Source: Saccoglossus kowalevskii (lineage: Eukaryota; Hemichordata; Enteropneusta; Harrimaniidae). Taken from it: 29,688 bases of DNA. Both the position numbers and the translations under genes were made by a program. The DNA is taken from NCBI RefSeq assembly GCF_000003605.2, contig NW_003107591.1:276368-306055 (forward strand). The letters are read 5' to 3'. Below, piece by piece: positions 20,350-29,688 of this stretch (position 1 is the stretch's first letter; each line of letters begins with the position of its first letter). The notes beneath the pieces are model-generated. The model saw only the letters and a list, made by a program, of their open reading frames with translations. It had not been told where the DNA came from and ran no database searches.

Positions 20350-21998
20350 AAGCAGCCTGTTGGCTGAGATAGCTCCGCTGTTAGCAATGCACATTTCAAC
20401 AAATCATTGAAAAAAGTCCCAGTTAAATTTTTGAAAGTTCTTTTTGTGCTCGTCATATTCAAGCAGAGGGATTGTCGCGAGCGTGTCCTTGAAACTTGAG
20501 TTCCAAGTGGCGTATACAACACATTGTTTATTTACATCAAAACACGTGTTCCGTGTAGTAGTAATATGGCCAAAAATAAAAACAGCCATTATTCGGCCAT
20601 CTTTGATCTGATTATGAAACACACTGATATGTATGATGTATGTGCCAAATGCAAATGAAAATGGTACATAAATTGTGGAAATATAGTAGTAAGGCCAAAA
20701 AGTCAGATGGCTGTCAATCGGCCATCCTTGACCAGATTTTGAAACAAATTGTCATGGACATGCATCCTAACATGTATAAAGTACATGTATGTTCCAAATT
20801 TGAATGAAAACTGACAGAGCATGTCCAAGATACCGCATACAAAAACAACAACAAGATGCCTGCCAGTCAACCATCTTTGATCCAATTGCGAAATAAATCA
20901 TCGTGGACATGTATCCTAACATGTATAATCTATGTACCAAGTTTGAATGACAATTGACAAAGCATTTTCAAAAAACAAGATGGCTGCCAGTCGGCCATTT
21001 CGAATCGAATCGCTAAACCACTGCATGTGCATATGTCCCACATAAGGTAATAGGCACATGCAAAGAATGAATGGAATTGGTCAACAGGATTCTGAAATAT
21101 GGCTCTGGACAGACTGACGCACAGACGGACAGACTCAGGAACTCACGGACGGTCGGGGACAGGTATCCTAACATGTATGATCTATGTATTAAATTTGAAT
21201 GAAAACTGACAAAGCATGTCCAAAATAAGACATTTTCAATAAACAAGATGGCTGCCAGTCAGCCATCTTTGATCCAATTGTGAAATAAATCATCATGGAC
21301 ATGTATCCTAACTTGTATAATCTATGTACCAAGTTTGAACGAAAACTGACAAAGCATGACCAAAATATAACATTTTCAAAAAACAAGATGGCTGCCAGTC
21401 GGCCATTTTGAATTGAATCGCTAAACCACTAAATGTGCATATGTCCCACATAAAGTATTAGGCACATGCAAAAAATGAACGGAATCAGTCCAAGGGATTC
21501 TGAGATATGAATTATAAGTCCCCAGTTATAAGTTCAAACGGGAACTAATTAAAGAACAGAAGATATCATTAGAAAATGAACAATATGTAGAATTGGCTGT
21601 TTTCAACAAGAATTCAAAAGTATCACTTTTCACCAAAAATAATCATCAAAATTAGATAATTGAAGATATCACCACGAAAGTAACAAATCTGAGAGAGGTC
21701 CACATGTAGTACCTATATATGTAATATCAAAGCAATTGGACTAGCGGTTTTTAACAAGAAGTCGAAAATATCGCTTTTTACCAAAAATATTCACCAAAAT
21801 TAGAGAATTAAAGATATCATTACAAAATGAACAAATCTGAGAGAGGTCTACCCAAGGTACAAAGACATCAAGTATCAAAGCATTCAGACTTATAGTTTTC
21901 AAGAAGAAGTCAAAAAAGTAAAACATTGACACGGACGACGACAGACAATCACTCATATGATAAGCTCCACTCGACAAAGTCGACAACAGAGCTAAAAA
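20350..21998 (-). mobile_element. hairpin-ended dispersed repeat, copy C (reverse, with array insert)
   Basis: The left end AAGCAGCCTGTTGGCTGAGA with TAGCTCCGCTG (20370-20380) and the right end CATATGATAAGCTCCACTCG...AGAGCTAAAAAG (to 21994) are the same as in copy B. At 1.6 kb it is much longer because about 20540-21510 holds a different tandem array. The outer segment 21545-21960 contains the same AACAAATCTGAGAGAGGTC-type units as B. Copies B and C are separated by under 100 bp, so they may be a tandem duplication or serial insertions. Confidence 0.65.
20540..21510. repeat. tandem array of ~140-150-bp units inside copy C
   Basis: About five to six degenerate units are marked by AAGATGGCTGCCAGTCGGCC, CATCTTTGATCCAATTGTGA, TGGACATGTATCCTAACATG and ACTGACAAAGCATG. 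Clear starts lie near 20700, 20850, 20980, 21245 and 21384. Two units (about 20990-21140 and 21395-21510) carry an alternative segment with CGCTAAACCACT, GCATATGTCCCACATAA and GATTCTGA-ATATG. The first of these has a CAGAC/GGAC-rich stretch (21108-21160). Short open frames on the minus strand are shadows of the units. Confidence 0.65.
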
Positions 21999-22348
21999 GC
22001 TGATAACAGTTACATGTAATTAGTATGCAAATTTGCTAATAACTGTGAACTATTATAAACTATTATCATTCGTTGATTTATCCACAAGAACAGCATGTAT
22101 GGAAATGTTAATTAGTATGTAAATTAGCTAATTAATATGCATAGAATGGTATAAACTTATTACTTAGTTGTCTATACAAGCAGCAAGAATGAATTTACAA
22201 AGTTTCAAAAGATATACAAAGAAGATACTCAAACCAATTAATTATGCCTTTTTTTGTTTATTCTACTAAAAACCAGTGATAGTCTGATATCCAGAATCAT
22301 TGAAAGTTTGTTTTTGGATCAAAGCTGTATGGCTATGTTGACCTGTAG

Positions 22349-22533
22349 TACTGTAAAATCTGTATTAGAAGCAGTGACTTCTATTAAAATGGTACAATGC
22401 AACAGATAGAATGTGGCTTCTATTAAAGCATCTAGACATATAAGAAACAATCAATTTTTAGTTCTCAATTGCTCAAAAAGAATGGGTGTGACTTCTATTA
22501 GGGATGCAGCTTCTAATACAGATTTTACGGTAC
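22349..22533. mobile_element. small MITE with 24-bp TIRs and TA flanks
   Basis: The left end TACTGTAAAATCTGTATTAG and the reverse complement of the right end TACCGTAAAATCTGTATTAG agree for 24 bases with one mismatch, continuing to GAAGC. Read as TA duplications flanking C(T/C)GTAAAATCTG termini, this fits a Tc1/mariner-type MITE. Internal (G)CTTCTATTA motifs repeat three times. Length is 185 bp, with no coding potential. Confidence 0.7.
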
Positions 22534-23297
22534 TGGTACATAAATTTAGTGGAATATTGCACATTACTTAAATTGAAAATGCAAAATACACATAGTCTTC
22601 TCGCAGTTATCATTAGATCTGCATAGGAAGTACCGGTATATACAATAAACACACCAGATAATAATTGCTGAATTCAATCAGAGATTTCTTGCAAATAATT
22701 TTGTCATAATAGCATAGGTGCAATGTTCAGTAATGTGCAGTGAACAGACTGCATGCTATATCCAGACAAGCAAGCCTATGCCATTACTTTAGAAAAACAT
22801 AAGCATTGCATCGATCATTGATTAATTCCCTGATCTAAATCAATGGTAACAGAGACTCCTGGATCAATCAAGAGTGTCTAAGTAATGGAACAATTCAGCA
22901 ACATGTATATAGATAGAAATCTTACTGCCACAAATATGTGAACGATATGACAAAGATTCAGATCATGGTGGTGTTTATTGTTACAATCACAAACTACAAA
23001 ACTATAAAATATAGACCAGAATTCAAATTGACTGAGAAAATTGTACAATATCTCCCATCAACTGACTTTTTAAGACTATAATCAATATTATGATAGGAAG
23101 GTGGCCATACAGTCCCATCATAATGCAATTTCGTGGAAAAGTGCACTATACATTTGTATGTACCATAAAAAAAATGTCAGTGACTTTTAATGTTAAAAGC
23201 AGCCACCTTGCATAAAACAATAAAATCTTACATACTCATTGATAAATAACTTTATTGCAGGATAAACAAAGGAACATTCCATTGGTTGGTTTTTGAC

Positions 23298-23323
23298 ATG
23301 AATAACCATACATGGTTATTCAT
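23298..23323. other. perfect 12-bp-arm hairpin
   Basis: ATGAATAACCAT (23298-23309) and ATGGTTATTCAT (23312-23323) are exact reverse complements separated by 2 bp. If the SLC66A2-like 3' UTR extends this far it would be a stem in that transcript. A chance or transposon origin is equally possible. Confidence 0.5.
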
Positions 23324-24497
23324 ATGTGCCAGGATCCTGTACATGAAACTACATTTTGCAATAAAACAAATTAAAAATTGAATAAAATGTATACACAAGG
23401 CAATCAGTCTCTCAATGCCACAGTACAAATCCCAGGGAGTGATAGATTGTCCTTAGAATGACACATGATGAGTCTGAATTCTGAAAGGATAATGACAAGA
23501 GTTTTTGTAAAGTCCAATTGTAAGTTGCTTGGATACCCAACTACTATTTTAGTTACCTACTGGTGTCTGCAAAGGCTGCTAATGCCTCCATGGTCAGTGG
23601 ATGCCTGTGACAAAGATTGGCTGATAAAAATAATACATTACAAATCTGAATATGCAAATTTTTAAAAAAATGGAAGACAGTAAAACATTTTCCCCATTTT
23701 TTTTCAGGACAAAATAAATTTACATGGTTACTTAACAAAACTATTAGCATCCATTAATGTTAATGGAGAGAGGGTAACAAGTGGAATGGTTGTGTTGATG
23801 GAATGTCAGGAATCAAGGCTCCATTCTGGGATCAATATACAGTTACTAGTTCTACATAAGTACAATTTAAAAAATAATGAGAAGCTATAACAAATCCCAT
23901 GTAATGTACCTCTGTATCCTTATATTATTACTCAATATCATGCTGACGTCAGTGTACTTTTTTGTTATACAATAATATAGTTAGATGAAGAATCTGCATG
24001 GTCCAAGATGGTCGTCTAAGCACAACATACCATTTTGATTTGTTAGAAGTGAATTTTCAATACAAAGATACATAAACCAAAAATTACACTTACTGTACAT
24101 TGGATCATTAAAATATGACATGACCCTATACACCTCTCTGTCATTTACATAAGTGCAAGCATGCATGCACTCCTCTGGGAGCAAATACAGTAGTTATCAA
24201 ATATTCATTATTTGTAACCAAGGCAAAGAACGGTAGACATAAAAAATGTGCCATTTAGCACATAGTACATTTAGTGGACATTTAATTCCCTCAAAGATAT
24301 GGGAAAATATTCAAATATATTATTATTATAGTTTAATCAGTATTTACTGAATCAGTCAGCAAATACTGTCTACAGATGCTACTTATAACTTCTTTTGTCT
24401 TTACAAAAGCTGAGCGCAGGAGAAATATTTAGGAAGAACAAAGCATTTTAGTGAGAGGAATGAATAACTCAGGTTAGAGAGACTTGTTGAGTTTCAG

Positions 24498-25360
<863 letters not shown>

Positions 25361-25577
25361 CTCATGCCTATGGTTGATCTATTTTGTAAATTTTTATAAA
25401 ACTGTGGAGCTCCCAACATAGCTTCTGTAAACACTGCCATGAATCCTAAAGTCTCTATGTACAAAGGGAAGTCCATAAGCAGTATTGTAATAGCACCACA
25501 AAAGAACGAAAACAGAGCCACAAATTGCACATAATCAGAGAAATGGTTCCACTTCCAAAACTGCCTTGTATCAAAGT
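25361..25577 (-). CDS. SLC66A2: SLC66A2-like (PQLC1) PQ-loop protein, penultimate coding exon
   Basis: This 217-bp minus-strand exon reads (D)FDTRQFWKWNHFSDYVQFVA, then LFSFFCGAITILLMDFPLYI, ETLGFMAVFTEAML and GAPQFYKNLQNRSTIGM. Human SLC66A2 has the same order: [45 protein letters not shown]. The Pro-Gln pair in GAPQFYKN is the second PQ-loop motif. The acceptor is TTCTCTTTTCCAG (25578-25590) with a split Asp codon, and the donor GTTTGT follows ATGAG. SLC66A2 is a multi-pass PQ-loop protein of endosome/trans-Golgi membranes. Its yeast relative Any1 works with phospholipid flippases. The first PQ-loop half is not in the visible sequence. Reading upstream to ATG at 25594-25596 runs through the acceptor and is not the real start. 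Confidence 0.93.
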
Positions 25578-26909
25578 CTGGAAAAGAGAAATGCATTAAG
25601 TATATCTTTAAAAAAGTATATGAGCAATTATTGGTTAAATAATTGATTAATATTAATTATTAATTTCAGCATGTTGTAAATTATTCTGTAAATGAATTAG
25701 TTTGTTTCAAAGATGCGTTTTAAAAGCTACGAACAAAACAATGTACACATTACAAATGTGACATGAATGAAAGAATGTAATTTTTAATACTGCTGATGGA
25801 TGCTGTATGCTGATGAATACATTGGATTATGATTTATTATGAACTTTAAATGTTACATTGCCACATACAGATGAGTATTCAATGACACGCATGTTTAAGC
25901 ACATTTGGTTTGTATAATAACAATCACTGCACATACATAACAGTGTTATTCATTTTTTACAACAAGTGAATACATACACAGTGCTGCAAAAGCTACATTT
26001 GTTTTAGCCCATAGTGCATCTTTAATTAAAGCATTAAAGAGATTAAGAGATTCCTGCTAGATGTACATGTATATACCAGTGTACAGTTTACATGTCATGA
26101 AAAACACATATGCCATTTTGTATGTATTGTGTTGGAGGATTATTTTTAAGGTTTGCTTGAAATCTGAAGTAAGTAGAAGATCACTTGTTCCCACTTATAT
26201 CTTTCCAAAGTTGCACTCTGTGAACATTCACAGAGTTTTCTTAGGGTCTTGGGACTATTATTTCAATGATCTAAACATGCAAGTATTGCCTAAAAAATAT
26301 AAGCATTTGTCACAATTGCCTTGTTTATTACTTTGGCCTGCAGTAATTCAATAGAGAACACAACACCAGACAGCCACATGTATACAATGTATTTCACTAG
26401 ATTATTACAGATAGTCATGGGAAACCATATAGTCATTCACCAAGACATGTTTGTTTGAAAATCATTGATATCATTTATGAATTACATGCATGTCTCTTCC
26501 AACTTAGATTTCGTGAAAATATTTACATTTCAAAGACAGGAACAGTCTCATGTAAAACTTTAACAGGGGTGTAGTCCTGATAATAAAGAATTTACTTCTG
26601 TCATCAAAAGTTCTTTTATGCCATGATACAGAATTAAAATGATCACTAAGGTCAAAAAAACATTAGAACTACCTGTTGAACAATTAGAGCGCTCTCATGC
26701 ACAGTATTCTGAGATGACCTTGTTTTAAATTTTTCAGTCATACACGTGAAACAGATTCCTTTCAATTTGACTGAATTAAGCAATCAGCTAAAGATATATA
26801 CATGTATTTAAAATGTATTTAGTTTATTTTTTTTAAATCTGTATCTTGATTCAGTGAAGAATTATTACGAGTCCAAAGGTGGCTGAAAATTAATTTCAGT
26901 AAAACTTTT
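25578..26909 (-). other. probable SLC66A2-like intron sequence, no further exon found
   Basis: On the minus strand this lies upstream of the penultimate exon. The preceding exon should encode the hydrophobic segment before the conserved FDxxxFWxW block. I searched the reverse strand by eye and did not find it, so it probably lies right of the window. The plus-strand open frame 26061-26354 has no support. Content is otherwise unremarkable AT-rich DNA. Confidence 0.5.
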
Positions 26910-29688
26910 AGTGACTGTACAATTACCCTTCCTATACATAGAGACTGTCCAATTACCCTGCCATTACATAGTGTCTGTCCAATTACCCTGCCCATACATA
27001 GTGACTGTCCAATTACCCTGTTGATACAGTGACTGTCCAATTACCCTGCCCTTAGACAGTGACTGTCCAATTATCCTGCTCATACACAGCGACTGTCCAA
27101 TTACCCTGCCCATAGACAGTGACTGTCCAATTACCCTGCCCATAGACAGTGATTGTCCAATTACCCTGTCCATACACAGTGACTGTCCAATTACCCGGCC
27201 CATACACAGTGACTGACCTATTACCCTGCCCATACATAGTGACTGACCAATTACCCTCCTCATACACAGTGACTGTCCAATTACCCTGCCCAAACATAGT
27301 GACTGTCCAATTACCCTGCCCATACACAGTGACTGACCTATTACCCTGCCCATACATAGTGACTGACCAATTACCCTCCTCATACACAGTGACTGTCCAA
27401 TTACCCTGCCCAAACATAGTGACTGTCCAATTACCCTGCCCATACACAGTGACTGACCAATTACCCTGCCCATACACAGTGACTGTCCAATTACCCTGCC
27501 CATTCACAGTGATTGTCCAATTACCCTGCCCTTAGACAGTGACTGTCCAATTATCCTGCTCATACACAGCGACTGTCCAATTACCCTGCCCATAGACAGT
27601 GACTGTCCAATTACCCTGCCCATAGACAGTGATTGTCCAATTACCCTGTCCATACACAGTGACTGTCCAATTACCCTGCCCAAACATAGTCGCTGTCCAA
27701 TTACCCTGTCCATAAACAATGACTGTCCAATTACCTTGCCCATAGACAGTGATTGTCCAATTATCCTGCTCATACACAGTGACTGTCCAATTACCCTGCC
27801 CAAACATAATCGCTGTCCAATTACCCTGTCCATAAACAGTGACTGTCCAATTACCCTGCCCATAACAGTGATTGTCCAATTATCCTGCCCATACATAGTG
27901 ACTGTCCAATTACCCTGTCCATACACAGTGACTGTCCAATTACCCTGCCCAAACATAGTCGCTGTCCAATTACCCTGTCCATACACAGTGACTGTCCAAT
28001 TACCCTGCCCATAGACAGTGATTGTCCAATTATCCTGCTCATACACAGTGACTGTCCAATTACCCTGCCCATACATACTGACTGTCAAATTACCCTGTTG
28101 ATACAGTGACTGTCCAATTACCCTGCCCATACAGTGACTGTCCAATTACCCTGCCCATAGACAGTGATTGTCCAATTATCCTGCCCATACACAGTGACTG
28201 TCCAAATACCCTGCCCATACACAGTGACTGACCAAATACCCTGTTGATACAGTGACTGTCCAATTACCCTGCCCATACAGTGACTGTCCAATTACCCTGT
28301 CTATACACAGTGACTGTCCAAATACCCTGCCCATACACAGTGACTGTCCAAATACCCTGCCCATACACAGTGACTGACCAAATACCCTGTCTATACAGTG
28401 ACTGTCCAAATACCCTGCCCATACACAGTGACTGACCAATTACCCTGTCCAAACATAGTGACTATTCAATTACCCTGCTCATACACAGTGACTATTCAAT
28501 TACCCTGTCCATACACAGTGAATGTCCAATTACCCTGCCCATACATAGTGAATGTCCAATTACCCTGCCCATACACAGTAACTGTCCAATTGCCCTGCCC
28601 ATACACAGTGACCTTCCAATTACCCTGCCCATACACAGTGACTGTCCAAATACCCTGTTGATACAGTGACAGTCCAATTACCCTGCCCATACATGGTGGC
28701 TGTCCAATTACCCTGTCCATACACAGTGGCTGTCCAATTACCTTACCCATACATAGTGACTGTCCAATTACCCTGTCCATACACAGTGACTGTCCAATTA
28801 CCCTGCCCAAACATAGTGGCTGTCCAACTACCCTGTCCATAAACAGAGACTGTCCAATTACCTTGCCCATAGACAGTGATTGTCCAATTATCCTGCTCAT
28901 ACACAGTGACTGTCCAATTACCCTGCCCAAACATAGTGACTGTCAAATTACCCTGTTGATACAGTGACTGTCCAATAACGCTGTCCATACACAGTGGCTG
29001 TCCAATTACCTTACCCATACATAGTGACTGTCCAATTACCCTGTCCATACACAGTGAATGTCCAATCACCCTGCCCAAACATAGTGGCTGTCCAATTACC
29101 CTGTCCATACACAGTGACTGTCCAATTACCCTGTCCATACAGAGTGACTGTCCAATTACCCTGACCAAACATAGTGGCTGTCCAATTACCCTGTCCATAC
29201 ACAGTGGCTGTCCAATTACCTTACTAATACATAGTGACTGTCCAATTACCCTGTCGATACACAGTGACTGTCCAATTACCCTGCCCATACACAGTGACTG
29301 TCCAATTACCCTGCCCATACATAGTGACTGCCCAATTACCCTGCCCATACACAGTGACTGTCCAATTACCCTGTCCATACACAGTGACTGTCCAATTACC
29401 CTGCCCAAACATAGTGGCTGTCCAATTACCCTGTCCACACACAGTGACTGTCCAATTATCCTGTCCATACACAGTGACTGTCCAATTACCCTGCCCAAAC
29501 ATAGTGGCTGTCCAATTACCCTGTCCATACACAGTGACTGTCCAATTACCCTGCCCATGCATAGTGACTGTCAAATTACCCTGTCGATACAGTGACTGTC
29601 CAATTACCCTGCCCACACACAGTGACTTTCCAATTACCCTGCCCATACACAGTGACTGTCCAATTACCCTACCCATACATTGTGACTG
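26910..29688. repeat. 30-bp minisatellite array, ~92 units, runs off the window
   Basis: Contiguous units on a 30-bp register: GACTGTCCAATTACCCTGCC followed by CATACACAGT, with no spacers. Common variants are CCCAAACATAGT, GTCCATACACAGT, CTCATACACAGT and CATAGACAGT followed by GATTGTCC. A 28-bp form (...CCCTGTTGATACAGT and ...CCCATACAGT) occurs at about 27030, 28100-28135, 28245-28285, 28395, 28665, 28965 and 29590, plus a 29-bp unit near 27865. Blocks of units are duplicated (27181-27300 and 27301-27420 differ at one base, and 27041-27195 and 27521-27675 are nearly identical), showing growth by unequal exchange or slippage of multi-unit segments. The left edge (26910-26970) is more diverged. 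The right edge is not in the window. Confidence 0.97.

Larger units (their letters stand above)
21999..24497. other. intergenic and possible SLC66A2-like 3' UTR
   Basis: AT-rich, with a MITE at 22349-22533 and a perfect hairpin at 23298-23323. On the minus strand an AATAAA lies at 23251-23256, about 1.2 kb after the SLC66A2-like stop, and is a candidate polyadenylation signal. No further exon or RNA gene is supported. Confidence 0.45.

Noticed and set aside
26061-26354. 97-codon plus-strand open frame
   Set aside because: No family resemblance, and it lies opposite the probable intron of the SLC66A2-like gene.
26964-29558. Long minus-strand open frames as genes for repetitive proteins
   Set aside because: Similar open frames exist in several frames and on the other strand. 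They follow from a stop-free 30-bp unit. Frame-shifting 28/29-bp units and the lack of any flanking domain or signal peptide argue against coding.
26910-29688. CRISPR-like array with a 30-bp repeat
   Set aside because: Units are contiguous with no unique spacers, and the locus is in an intron-containing animal genome. It is a minisatellite.

Overview
The window is AT-rich genomic DNA from an animal. The evidence is intron-containing genes with GT-AG junctions and vertebrate-recognisable membrane-protein families, long introns, and a heavy load of palindromic DNA transposons, a DIRS-type element and minisatellites. The repeat style (hairpin-ended dispersed repeats, GGCCGAAACGTCCG motifs, tandem blocks with ATGGCTGCCAGTC) suggests a marine invertebrate, perhaps a mollusc or another lophotrochozoan. 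Nothing in the sequence fixes the taxon.

Two protein-coding genes are supported and they converge. (1) A complete three-exon TMEM64-like gene lies on the + strand (coding exons 2669-3244, 7454-7609, 14203-14505; 344 residues). It encodes a VTT/SNARE-associated-Golgi family membrane protein. A GC-richer promoter-like patch with a GC box, an E-box and a YY1-like site lies about 0.5-0.65 kb upstream of its ATG. (2) The last two coding exons of an SLC66A2 (PQLC1)-like PQ-loop gene lie on the - strand (25361-25577 and the stop-bearing 24498-24663). Its 5' exons were not found and probably lie beyond the right edge. The two stop codons are about 10 kb apart and face each other.

Layout. 1-87 is an AAT microsatellite. 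88-2000 is non-genic, with a small degenerate motif cluster. 2000-2200 is promoter-like. 2669-14505 is TMEM64. Intron 2 contains a nested set of mobile elements: a decayed DIRS-like element (7767-12213) with ~200-bp inverted terminal repeats, a tyrosine-recombinase pseudogene and an internal copy of its end sequences. It is split by a palindromic element with a 9-bp target duplication (8315-10095), which is itself split by a smaller palindromic element (9207-9773). A separate palindromic element follows at 12240-12730.

The 10-kb intergenic region holds three copies of a hairpin-ended repeat family (one forward, two reverse), a tandem array inside one of these copies, and a small TA-flanked MITE (22349-22533). 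From 26910 to the window end runs a 30-bp minisatellite of about 92 units with higher-order duplications. It sits on the 5' side of the SLC66A2-like exons and so is probably intronic or upstream for that gene. Long ORFs across it are a by-product of a unit length divisible by three.
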